From contig CAYFLU010000038.1 of assembly GCA_964343975.1 (NCBI GenBank), positions 1 through 21,752 on the forward strand: DNA of 21,752 nucleotides, written 5' to 3'. The notes under the pieces are model-generated. The model searched no databases. It had not been told where the DNA came from and saw only the letters and a list, made by a program, of their open reading frames with translations. Below, piece after piece: positions 14,986-21,752 of the stretch. Position 1 is the stretch's first letter. Each line of letters opens with the position of its first letter. A program made the position numbers and the translations under genes. The DNA is from SCUN01 sp964343975 (GTDB taxonomy: Bacteria; Acidobacteriota; Vicinamibacteria; Vicinamibacterales; SCN-69-37).

Positions 14986-15411
14986 ATGACCCGCGACGAA
15001 GTGGTGGCGTTTTTCGATCAGCGAGCCCTGGCGTGGCAGGCGCGTGATGTCGGGGCCCTGGCCCGGACGCACGCCGAGAACGGCATCATTCGAAGCCCGA
15101 TGTTCGGCGAGTTGCGCGGCCGCGAAGCCATCGCGAGCTCCTACGCGTCGTTGTTCCGCATGTTTCCCGACTGGACCTTCAACGCCGACCGGTTGCTGGT
15201 GGACGGCCACCAGTCGGCGCAGCCGTTTTCAGCCACGGCGACCCACTCGAGCGAGTTCATGGGCCTGCCGGCCAGCGGCCGGTTCTTCCGGATCGAGGGC
15301 GTCCGGCTGCATGTCATGAAAGACGGCCTGATTCAGGAAGAGCAGCGCATCTACGACTTCACCGGCCTGCTGATTCAGGTCGGTGTGCTCAAGAGCAAGC
15401 CGGCCGTCTAG
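14986..15411 (+). CDS. SnoaL-like / NTF2-fold protein
   Basis: A 141-residue single-domain protein with the SnoaL-like NTF2 fold: VVAFFDQRALAWQARDVGALARTHAENGIIRSPMFG at the start, REAIASSYASLFRMFPDWTFNADRLLVDG in the middle and GRFFRIEGVRLHVMKDGLIQEEQRIYDFTGLLIQVGVL at the end. Members are polyketide cyclases, isomerases or ligand-binding proteins; no specific function can be given. It has no signal peptide. GGGAGG (14974-14979) sits 6 nt before the ATG, one of the two clear Shine-Dalgarno sequences in the window. The stop codon lies in the loop of a strong stem-loop. Confidence 0.87.
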   Translation: MTRDEVVAFFDQRALAWQARDVGALARTHAENGIIRSPMFGELRGREAIASSYASLFRMFPDWTFNADRLLVDGHQSAQPFSATATHSSEFMGLPASGRFFRIEGVRLHVMKDGLIQEEQRIYDFTGLLIQVGVLKSKPAV

Positions 15412-15421
15412 TCGGCCGGCT
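15398..15421 (+). terminator. Stem-loop at the end of the SnoaL-like gene
   Basis: AGCCGGCCG (15398-15406) and CGGCCGGCT (15413-15421) form a perfect 9-bp stem around the 6-nt loop TCTAGT, which contains the TAG stop codon (15409-15411). There is no downstream T-tract, so it is not a canonical intrinsic terminator. It may end transcription with help or protect the mRNA 3' end. Confidence 0.45.
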
Positions 15422-15442
15422 AATCGGCCTTCGTCGGCGCAG

Positions 15443-15448
15443 TACAAT
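15443..15448 (+). promoter_or_regulatory. Putative -10 box of the M14 peptidase gene
   Basis: TACAAT follows the stem-loop and precedes the ATG at 15469 by 20 nt, implying a leader of roughly 14 nt without a Shine-Dalgarno sequence. The same hexamer appears twice in the 10399-10427 divergent promoter. Confidence 0.35.
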
Positions 15449-15468
15449 GTGTGGCTGTCTCGCCGCAC

Positions 15469-16830
15469 ATGATGCGCCTGCTGGTTCTCGCCACATTCGC
15501 GCTTACCACGGCCACCGCGTCTTCGCCGGTGCCGGTGTCGTCACCTGCCCCGGAAACGCTGGCCACGCTGTGGCGCGCCGAGCACGTCTCGCCGCCTGTC
15601 ACTCCGCTCGTCGATCACACGGAGGTCAAGCGGCGCCTCGACACCATTGCCCGCACGCCAGGCTCAGTGCTGCACGTCACGCAGGTCGGTGCCTCGCTCG
15701 AAGGGCGCGAGATCTATGACGTGTCGTTCGGCACGGGGCCGTACGTGGTCTTCCTGTGGTCGCAGATGCACGGCGACGAGGGCACGGCGACCTCCGCGCT
15801 CGTTGATCTCTACGCGTACATCGATCGCCATCACACCGAGCCGTTCGTCGCGGGTCTCTTGTCGTCGCTCACGGTGCACACGGTGCCGATGCTCAATCCC
15901 GACGGTGCCGAGCGGTGGCAGCGGCGCAATGCGCAGGGCATCGACATCAACCGCGACGCGTTGCTGTTGCAGTCGCCGGAAGGCCGGCTGCTGAAGCAGT
16001 TGCGTGACCGGTGGCAGCCGAAGGTCGGCGTCAATCTGCACAACCAGAATTGGCGCACGTCGATCGGTGCGCCGCCGGTGGGCGCGGCGATCTCGCTGTT
16101 GTCGGTGGCGTTCGATGCCGCCAAGTCCATGAGCCCCGGCCGCGTGCTGACCCGCCAGCTCGCGTCGGTCGTGCGCGATTCGCTCGAGCCGCTCGCGCCG
16201 GGCCGCATCGGGAAGTACGACGACGCTTTCGAGGAGCGCGCGTTCGGCGACAACATGACGAAGTGGGGCACGCCCGTGCTCTTGATCGAGACGGGGCCGT
16301 ATCCGGAGCCGAATCCGGATCCGACGCTCGTGCGGTTGAACTTCGTAGCGCTCGTCCGTGCGCTCGGCGCGCTGGCGGATGGCTCTGTCACGTCCGCCGA
16401 TCCGGCGCGGTACGACCAGTTGCCGATGAACGAGTCGCAGAATCTGCACACGATCATTCGCCACGTCACGATCGTGACGGGCAATGGTCTGCCGCCATTC
16501 ATGGGCGATGTGGGCATCAACGCCACCCGGCGCGTGCGCGTGGAGAATGGCGCGCGCACGGTGATCGAGTCGAACCAGATCGATGACATCGGGGACCTGC
16601 GGACGTCGGGCCGGCTGTTCGATGTCGATGGCACGGGCAAGACCCTCGCGCCGCTCGTGCCTGGGGCGGTGGTTGGCGCGGAGATCTCGCTGCCGGCGTG
16701 GACGGCGGCGTCGCCGAGTGCGACGCTCGTGTTGAATGGGTATCCGGCGCAGCTGATGTTGCTGGCGCCGCGCGGGTCGGATCGGTACGTGGTGGAGCGC
16801 GTGTTCGCCGCGCAGATGACGGTGAAATGA
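15469..16830 (+). CDS. Secreted M14-family zinc carboxypeptidase
   Basis: A 453-residue protein with a signal peptide (MMRLLVLATFALTTATASS) and an M14 metallocarboxypeptidase domain (about 45-310). Zinc ligands are H101 and E104 in QMHGDEG and H191 in VNLHNQNW. N161-R162 match the substrate-carboxylate Arg motif, and the catalytic Glu is E274 in LLIETGPYPEP. The C-terminal part (about 320-453) looks beta-rich and may be a binding domain. It should remove C-terminal residues from peptides or cell-wall peptides outside the cytoplasm. A GTG at 15451 would add MAVSPH before the signal peptide; I prefer ATG 15469, with ATG 15472 also possible. It follows the SnoaL stem-loop and has its own -10-like box. 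Confidence 0.9.
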   Translation: MMRLLVLATFALTTATASSPVPVSSPAPETLATLWRAEHVSPPVTPLVDHTEVKRRLDTIARTPGSVLHVTQVGASLEGREIYDVSFGTGPYVVFLWSQMHGDEGTATSALVDLYAYIDRHHTEPFVAGLLSSLTVHTVPMLNPDGAERWQRRNAQGIDINRDALLLQSPEGRLLKQLRDRWQPKVGVNLHNQNWRTSIGAPPVGAAISLLSVAFDAAKSMSPGRVLTRQLASVVRDSLEPLAPGRIGKYDDAFEERAFGDNMTKWGTPVLLIETGPYPEPNPDPTLVRLNFVALVRALGALADGSVTSADPARYDQLPMNESQNLHTIIRHVTIVTGNGLPPFMGDVGINATRRVRVENGARTVIESNQIDDIGDLRTSGRLFDVDGTGKTLAPLVPGAVVGAEISLPAWTAASPSATLVLNGYPAQLMLLAPRGSDRYVVERVFAAQMTVK

Positions 16831-16840
16831 GAGGGCGTGC

Positions 16841-17312
16841 ATGAAGTTCGCAGTGATCGGCGCCGGCGCAGTCGGCGGGTTCTACGGGGCGTTGTTGTCG
16901 AAGGCGGGCCACGATGTGGCGTTCGTGGCGCGCGGCGCGCACCGCGAGGCGATGTTGGCGCACGGGCTCAAGATCCTGAGCGCGCCGGAGGCCGTCGGCG
17001 ACATGGCCGTGCACTGCCGCGTGGAGAGTGATCCGGCGAAGATCGGGCCGGTCGACGTCGTGATCCTCGCGGTGAAGACGTACTCGAATGCGGAGACGCT
17101 GCCGACGCTGGCGCCGCTTTTCGGGCCGCACACGTCGATCCTCACGCTGCAGAACGGCGTCGATAGCGCCGAGCAGCTGGCGGCGGTGTTCGGGGAAGAG
17201 AAGGTGATCGGCGGCGCCACCTACATTGCCGCCGGGATCGAAGCGCCCGGCGTCATTCGGCATCTCGGCACGCTGCGGCGCATCGTGTTCGGCGAGTACT
17301 TCAACCCCGGCG
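16841..17312 (+). CDS. panE: 2-dehydropantoate 2-reductase, N-terminal part (cut by gap)
   Basis: About 157 residues of a ketopantoate-reductase-family protein, which reduces 2-dehydropantoate to pantoate with NADPH on the way to pantothenate and coenzyme A. The Rossmann motif is VIGAGAVGGFYG (GxGxxG at 7-12), the conserved Lys is in LAVKTYSN (K79) and LQNGVD holds the conserved Asn (N105). Full-length members have about 300-330 residues, so the C-terminal half, with the remaining catalytic Lys and Glu/Ser, lies in or beyond the N run. The ATG has a GAGAGGG stretch just upstream and starts 10 nt after the peptidase stop. Paralogues in this family are not always pantothenate enzymes, so the symbol is tentative. 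Confidence 0.82.
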
Positions 17313-17412
17313 NNNNNNNNNNNNNNNNNNNNNNNNNNNNNNNNNNNNNNNNNNNNNNNNNNNNNNNNNNNNNNNNNNNNNNNNNNNNNNNNNNNNNNNN
17401 NNNNNNNNNNNN
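17313..17412. other. Assembly gap (exactly 100 N)
   Basis: A run of exactly 100 N, the usual placeholder for a scaffold gap of unknown length. It cuts the reductase gene on the left and the MFS gene on the right. The two flanking frames do not match, so they are not one gene. If the two genes are neighbours with usual lengths, at least several hundred bases are missing. Confidence 0.98.
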
Positions 17413-18516
17413 GATCCTTCCCGCAAAGCCATCGCGCTCGGCATCGTCGGGCTCGTGCGCGTCGTGCCGATCATGGTGCTGTCGCTCGTGAGCGGCGTCG
17501 TGGCCGACGCGCTCGATCGGCGGAAGTTGATGATGATCACCGCGATCGGCGGTGCCGTCGTGGCGGCCGGTCTCGCCACGCTGGCCTTTGCCGGCGTGCG
17601 CACACCGTGGCCGGTGTACGTGTTGGCCGGGCTGGGGTCGGCGATGAGCACGTTCGATGCGCCGGCCCGGCACGCGCTCGTGCCGAGCCTGGTGCCGCGC
17701 GAGACGCTGCCCAACGCGGTGAGCCTCAACTCCGTGATGATCCAGACCGCGTCGGTGGCCGGGCCCGCGCTGGCCGGCCTGCTCATCGCCACCACGCATG
17801 TGGCGTGGGCGTATGTGGCGAATGCGATCTCGTTTCTGTGCGTGGTCGCGTCGCTCGTGGCGATGCGTGACGTCACGACGGTGGCGACCGGCGTCGGCAA
17901 GACCGATGACATCTCGGTGAAGGCGGCGATGGACGGGCTGCGGTTCGTGTTTCGCACGCCGATCATCCGCTCGTCGATGTTGCTCGACTTCTTCGCGACG
18001 TTCTTCTCGTCGGCGACGGCGCTGCTGCCGATCTTCGCGCAAGACATCCTGCACGTCGGGCCCGGCGGCTATGGCTGGCTCTACGCGGCGCCGGCCGTGG
18101 GCGCGATGATCGGGAGCATCCTGCTGATCCGACTCTCCGCCCTCATCGAGCATCGCGGGCGCACGCTCGTGTGGGCGGTGTTTGCGTATGGCACGGCGAC
18201 GATCGTCTTCGGCGTGTCGCGCTCGTTCTGGCTGACGTTCCTCTGCCTGACGCTGTCGGGGTTTGCCGATGCGTTCAGCATGGTCATCCGCAATCTGATT
18301 CGCCAGCTCGAGACGCCCGACGCGCTCCGCGGCCGCATGACGGGCATCAACATGTTCTTCTTCCAAGGCGGGCCCCAGCTCGGCGAACTCGAGGCCGGCC
18401 TGGTGGCGAACTGGTGGGGCGCCCCGTTCTCGGTGATCACGGGCGGCATCGGCTGCCTTGTGGCGAGCGCGGTCGTCGTGGCGACCACGCCCGCATTGTG
18501 GGAATATCGCAAGTGA
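17413..18516 (+). CDS. MFS transporter, N-terminus lost in gap
   Basis: 367 residues remain of a major-facilitator transporter resembling the EntS/DUF894 group of exporters. The sequence resumes with DPSRKAIALGIVGLVRVVPI, then LVSGVVADALDRRKLMM, which is the conserved GxxaDrxdRRr loop between TM2 and TM3. Ten or so further helices follow, including GLGSAMSTFDAPARHALVPSL after TM4. Only about 40-50 N-terminal residues (TM1) should be missing. The start codon is in the gap; an internal GTG at 17455 is not the real start. Substrates of this group are siderophores, drugs or metabolites; this one is unknown. It is followed at 7 nt by the TauE/SafE gene. Confidence 0.88.
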   Translation, partial: DPSRKAIALGIVGLVRVVPIMVLSLVSGVVADALDRRKLMMITAIGGAVVAAGLATLAFAGVRTPWPVYVLAGLGSAMSTFDAPARHALVPSLVPRETLPNAVSLNSVMIQTASVAGPALAGLLIATTHVAWAYVANAISFLCVVASLVAMRDVTTVATGVGKTDDISVKAAMDGLRFVFRTPIIRSSMLLDFFATFFSSATALLPIFAQDILHVGPGGYGWLYAAPAVGAMIGSILLIRLSALIEHRGRTLVWAVFAYGTATIVFGVSRSFWLTFLCLTLSGFADAFSMVIRNLIRQLETPDALRGRMTGINMFFFQGGPQLGELEAGLVANWWGAPFSVITGGIGCLVASAVVVATTPALWEYRK

Positions 18517-18523
18517 TCTCCGC

Positions 18524-19345
18524 ATGAATCTCGGCCACGAACTCATCACGTTCGTCGTCGGCGCATTCGCCGGCGGCCTCGGCGCGTTGCTGGGGCTCGG
18601 CGGCGGCGTGATCCTCGTGCCGTTTCTCAACAAGGGACTCGGGCTCACGCTCGCGCAGGCCACGGGCATCAGCGTGGTCACGATCATCGCGACGTCCAGC
18701 GCCGCGTCTGCCGCGAAGGGCCGTCTGCAGCTCGTCAATCTGCGCCTCGGCATGGTGCTCGAGATCTTCACCACGACGGGCGGCGTGTTCGGGCTGTGGC
18801 TGTTCGGGCAGGCGAAGGATTCGACGAAGGAAACCGCGTTTGCCTGGACGCTCGTCGGCATCGCGGCCGTCGTGCTCTCGCGCATCGACAAGCGCAATGT
18901 GATCAAGGATCCGACGATCGATGTCGGGCTGCTCGGAGGGCGCTACGAAGAGGCCGAATCGGGTGGGGTGGTCGCCTACCGCGTGAAGCGGCCGGTGGTG
19001 GCGTTCGTGATGTCGTTTCTCGCCGGCATCGTCTCGAACTTCGGCATCGGCGGCGGCATCGTAAAAGTGCCGGCGCTCAATGCCTGGTGCGGCGTGCCGA
19101 TTCGCGCGGCTGCGGCCACGAGCTCGTTGATGCTCGCGGCGACGGCGCTCGTCGTGGCCGCCGAGCGGTTCGCGCACGGCGACATCGTGCCCGAGCTGGC
19201 GGCCGCCGGTGTCCTCGGCGTGCTGCTCGGCACACGGGTCGGGACGGCGATTCAGCACCGCAGCAAGGCGAAGACGCACAAGCTCGTGCTGGTGGCGCTC
19301 CTCCTCGTGGTGGCGGGCATCTACTTCTCGGGGATCGGACACTGA
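18524..19345 (+). CDS. TauE/SafE-family sulfite/anion exporter
   Basis: A 273-residue membrane protein with the two-fold repeat of the TauE/SafE family. Each half has a glycine motif: GALLGLGGGVILVPFL near residue 20-36, and FGIGGGIVKVPALNAWCGVP in the second half, followed by AAATSSLMLAATAL. Members move sulfite, sulfoacetate or other organic anions across the inner membrane. I chose ATG 18524 because it lies just after the MFS stop and immediately precedes the first helix. The stop overlaps the next gene by one base, so the two are translated together. Confidence 0.9.
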   Translation: MNLGHELITFVVGAFAGGLGALLGLGGGVILVPFLNKGLGLTLAQATGISVVTIIATSSAASAAKGRLQLVNLRLGMVLEIFTTTGGVFGLWLFGQAKDSTKETAFAWTLVGIAAVVLSRIDKRNVIKDPTIDVGLLGGRYEEAESGGVVAYRVKRPVVAFVMSFLAGIVSNFGIGGGIVKVPALNAWCGVPIRAAAATSSLMLAATALVVAAERFAHGDIVPELAAAGVLGVLLGTRVGTAIQHRSKAKTHKLVLVALLLVVAGIYFSGIGH

Positions 19346-19674
19346 TGGCAACGCAACAGGACCTCGGCCGTCTCGAGAGCGTGATCGGCGCCATCCTGCG
19401 CGGCGGGGTGGCGATCAGCGCCGTGCTGATGGTCACCGGTCTCGTGCTGACGGCGATCGGGTCGACGCATGCCGGGCTGGTGCTGAACGCCGGCCTCGTG
19501 CTGCTGATGATGATTCCGACGGCGCGCATCATCGTGTCGTTCGTCGACGCGGCGCTCCGCCGCGATGCGCTCCTCGCGGTGGCCACGGCCATCGTGATCG
19601 GCGTGATTGCCTGGCAGGTGTGGATCAAGGTCGGCGCCGCGATCGTGGCGCGATTCACCGCGCCGGGCGCCTGA
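19345..19674 (+). CDS. DUF1634 membrane protein, TauE/SafE partner
   Basis: A 109-residue protein with three predicted membrane helices (about 16-38, 44-66 and 75-98), starting MATQQDLGRLESVIGAILRG. This matches the small DUF1634 family, which is regularly encoded next to TauE/SafE permeases and is thought to assist them; its biochemical role is not known. The ATG shares its A with the TGA stop of the permease gene (TGATG at 19343-19347). The gene ends 3 nt from the convergent GAF gene, leaving no room for a terminator outside coding sequence. Confidence 0.87.
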   Translation: MATQQDLGRLESVIGAILRGGVAISAVLMVTGLVLTAIGSTHAGLVLNAGLVLLMMIPTARIIVSFVDAALRRDALLAVATAIVIGVIAWQVWIKVGAAIVARFTAPGA

Positions 19675-19677
19675 CGC

Positions 19678-20698
19678 TTACTCTTCGCCGAATTCTTCGG
19701 GGCTGGCCGGGATGCCGGCGGTGGTCGCTGGCGTGGCGGCATCGCGCAGGCGTTCCTGCGCTGCCGTGCGCATGCGCTCGAGGAGCGTGGCGATGCGGTC
19801 GGCCTGATCCGTGATCACGCGGAAGTCTTCCGCCTGATCGGGATGGAGCGCCTCGAGCACGCCGCACTGGCCGATGATGGCCTGAAGCGCTGTTCACGTC
19901 GGTCGACACCGACAAACTCACTTCGGCGAGCGTCTCCATCGAGCGGTAGCGCTGCAGGGCCGCGTGCTGCTGCTGTGCGACGAAGGCGAAGGCGAGGACC
20001 TCGGCCATCGGCTGCATCGCGTCGCGGTGCGCCGCGGTGAAGGCGGCCGGCGTGCGCGAGATCGCGGTGAGGGTGCCGATCGAGCGGTTGCGCGACATCA
20101 GCGGCAGCACGATGGCGGAGCGGAAACCCTGCGCCGCCAGATCCGACAGATCGATGAAGTCGTGCGCCTGCGTGGCGAAGTCGTCGACGACGACGGGTTC
20201 GCAGGAGCGCATCACCTGGCCGAAGAGGCTGCGCTCGAGCCGGTAGGCCACTTCCGGACGCGGGCGGCGCCGGCGCTCGGGCTCGCTCACGCGCGAGAGG
20301 TAGGTTTGCACCTCGTAGCCGTTTTCGTGCATCACGGCGAGGCCCAGACGGTCGCAGCGCACGAGCCGGCCGACGCGACGCGCGAGGCCCTGGAAGGCGA
20401 GGCCGACGTCTTTGGTGCGGCCGAGCGTCACGAGCATCTCGTTGAGGGCTTCGAGCTGCTCGACCTGATCGAGCGTGGCCTGATGCTGCGATTGCTTCGT
20501 CGAGATCTCGGCGCGCAACGACTCGGTGTGGCGCGAGGCGGCCAGCGCGAGATAGATGATGAGGCCCCACGCGCACGCGAGGATCGCGGGAATCGCGAAC
20601 GTCTGCGACAGCAGGCCGCGCGAGGCGGCGATCGCCAGCGCGAGTTCGACGGTGGCGGTGGCCGCCACAGCAATCACGAGCGCGCGCGGTGTGTTCAC
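19678..20698 (-). pseudogene. Membrane GAF protein with degenerate HisKA helix, frameshifted
   Basis: Two N-terminal membrane helices (about 5-28 and 33-53), a coiled-coil linker (about 55-90) and a GAF domain (about 90-245) resemble the input half of a sensor histidine kinase. The following helix reads VSTDVNSALQAIIG where kinases have VSHEINNPLTAIxG, so the phospho-accepting His is Thr, and no ATPase domain follows. The frame breaks at 19886-19896: the first frame runs into meaningless sequence ending at 19655, while the natural end (ALQAIIGQCGVLEALHPDQ to EEFGEE, stop 19678) is in another frame. The 1021-nt span fits one inserted or two deleted bases, for example loss of GC from a GCGCGC run; a sequencing error is possible. 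The corrected product has about 339 residues. GTG start 20698 overlaps the molybdoenzyme stop (GTGA). Confidence 0.75.
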
Positions 20699-21752
20699 GT
20701 GCGGGCCTTTCCATCAGGCAGCGTGTAGGCCGCGGCCGTGGGTTTGCACGGCCGGTCGAACCACATCGGACGACGGAGGCCGTGGGGACCAGGCGCGGGG
20801 CGCGTGCGAGCCATCCACTCACGATACGCCTCGTGCGACGCATCGGTGTCGACCGAGATGTCGCCGTAGCGATCGTCGGGGCCAGCCTTCTCCACGGTGA
20901 CCTTCTGGTGCCAGCAGTGCATGCCGCTCACCGGGTCGGGCTGCACCGGGAAGGTGAGGTTCTGGTGCACGCCGACTTCGTTCCACCACACGCGCGCGCT
21001 GTCGGGATCGTCACTCACGAATGGCTGCGCGCCGTGGATCTGGCGCATCTCGTAGGTGCTCTCACCGGCCCGCGAGATCTTCACGAGCGCGGAGGCCGAG
21101 CGCTGGCCCATGTCTTCGTGCAGGCGCCACCGGCCGAGGTGGTGCGACATGGCGACCACGCCCGGACGCAGGCCTTCGGTGACCCACGCGCGCGTGACGA
21201 AGTAGCCGATGCGCGTCTTCACCTTGACGAGATCGCCGAGTGCGATGTCGAGTTCGGCCGCGTCACCCGAGGCGATCCACAGCGGGTTCGAGTGCGAGAT
21301 CTCGTACAGCCACTTCACGGGCGAACGCGTGTGGATCAGCGTCGGCAGCCGGAAGTTCGGCAGCAGGTCGAACTCATGTTTCGAGCGGTCGAGATCGCGC
21401 CAGTACACGTGACCAGGCGTGTGGCGCGGGATCGCGTGCTCGGGCCAGCCCCACTCGACGAGGGTCTTCGAGTAGAACTCGAGCCGGCGCGACGGCGTGT
21501 TGAAGCCGGTACGCGGCATGCCGTCGACGAGCACGCCGATGGCCTTGCCGTCCTTCTCGAGCGAACCGGTGAGCGGATTCGCGTCCGCGCCGACGATCGA
21601 CTCGGGCGTGAGCGGGCGCTCGAACGCTTTGCTGTACGACGAGGCGTCGACCTTGTAGACGCCGTACTTGCGCATGTACTCGAGCGGCGTCAGGCCCTCG
21701 GCCTTCGCCGACTCCGGCAGGCCCGGCACCGAGTGCTCGAACATCCAGCCGT
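20695..21752 (-). CDS. Molybdopterin oxidoreductase, C-terminal part
   Basis: About 351 residues of a DMSO-reductase-superfamily catalytic subunit; the start lies beyond the window edge. The visible part begins GWMFEHSVPGLPESAK, contains FNTPSRRLEFYSKTLVEWGWPEH, then the molybdopterin-dinucleotide-binding domain (RSPVKWLYEISHSNPLWIASGDAAELDIALGDLVKVKTR). The last third carries a less usual tail with PVQPDPVSGMHCWHQKV. Such enzymes act with an iron-sulfur partner on substrates such as formate, polysulfide, thiosulfate, arsenic or nitrogen oxides; the iron-sulfur and active-site residues are outside the window, so no substrate can be given. Its stop overlaps the GAF protein gene by 4 nt, so the two form one operon. 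Confidence 0.9.
   Translation of the reverse strand, partial: GWMFEHSVPGLPESAKAEGLTPLEYMRKYGVYKVDASSYSKAFERPLTPESIVGADANPLTGSLEKDGKAIGVLVDGMPRTGFNTPSRRLEFYSKTLVEWGWPEHAIPRHTPGHVYWRDLDRSKHEFDLLPNFRLPTLIHTRSPVKWLYEISHSNPLWIASGDAAELDIALGDLVKVKTRIGYFVTRAWVTEGLRPGVVAMSHHLGRWRLHEDMGQRSASALVKISRAGESTYEMRQIHGAQPFVSDDPDSARVWWNEVGVHQNLTFPVQPDPVSGMHCWHQKVTVEKAGPDDRYGDISVDTDASHEAYREWMARTRPAPGPHGLRRPMWFDRPCKPTAAAYTLPDGKART

Noticed and set aside
13395..14987. Minus-strand open frame of 530 codons opposite the aspartic protease gene
   Set aside because: It mirrors a well-supported gene with signal peptide and DTG motifs, and its own product is Arg-rich with no recognisable fold.
15664..16842. Minus-strand open frame of 392 codons opposite the M14 peptidase
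   Set aside because: The plus-strand frame has all catalytic residues of M14; the reverse product is composition-driven.
16841..17491. Single gene running through the N run
   Set aside because: The gap length is a placeholder. The right-hand part in this frame has no homology-like features, while the MFS frame is different.
19880..19900. Programmed ribosomal frameshift in the GAF gene
   Set aside because: No heptameric slippery sequence or supporting structure is visible. A small indel in a GC-dinucleotide run explains the break more simply.

Overview
The window is about 21.7 kb of GC-rich DNA with tightly packed genes. It looks like a metagenome-assembled or draft genome from Acidobacteriota, probably the Vicinamibacteria. 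The evidence is the secreted VWFA/TPR protein of the type expanded in that phylum, the PYROXD2-like oxidoreductases, the DinB and DUF1295 proteins, and intergenic heptamer and palindromic repeats. This placement is an inference from gene content, because no phylogenetic marker other than one tRNA is present. There is no sign of phage, insertion sequences or CRISPR.

Layout. Positions 1-275 hold a tRNA-Ser(GGA) gene on the minus strand, with GC-rich palindromes on both sides. Positions 276-4297 hold five plus-strand genes: a LysE-type exporter, a secreted thioredoxin-fold protein, a DUF1295 membrane protein, a DinB-fold protein and a GNAT acetyltransferase. Positions 4298-4414 are a 7-bp-periodic repeat between converging genes. 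Positions 4415-10390 are a minus-strand operon of two paralogous FAD oxidoreductases that overlap by 4 nt, followed by a secreted VWFA/TPR protein. Positions 10435-16830 run divergently from that operon: a GcvT-like aminomethyltransferase, an APC permease and a secreted histidine phosphatase (each overlapping the next), then a TPR/tandem aspartic-protease protein, a SnoaL-like protein and a secreted M14 carboxypeptidase. PanE (16841 onward) is cut by a run of exactly 100 N (17313-17412). After the gap come the rest of an MFS exporter, a TauE/SafE permease and its DUF1634 partner. The end of the window (minus strand) carries the C-terminal part of a molybdopterin oxidoreductase and, overlapping it, a frameshifted membrane GAF protein whose histidine-kinase dimerisation helix lacks the phospho-accepting His.

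How the genes may work together. The divergent oxidoreductase and GcvT/permease units share a 44-bp control region. They could form an uptake, oxidation and one-carbon-transfer module for an N-methylated or amino substrate; this is a hypothesis. TauE/SafE plus DUF1634 is a recurrent anion-export pair. The secreted phosphatase, aspartic protease and carboxypeptidase suggest a periplasmic hydrolytic output.

Regulation. Several transcription-unit starts have a -10-like hexamer only 5-11 nt before the start codon and no Shine-Dalgarno sequence. This suggests that leaderless mRNAs are common here. Genes inside operons instead use overlaps or a clear ribosome-binding site (924, 14986). No new defence or mobile system is evident. 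The most unusual features are the leaderless promoter pattern, the palindromes around the tRNA, the heptamer repeat, the oxidoreductase/GcvT module and the degenerate kinase-like protein.
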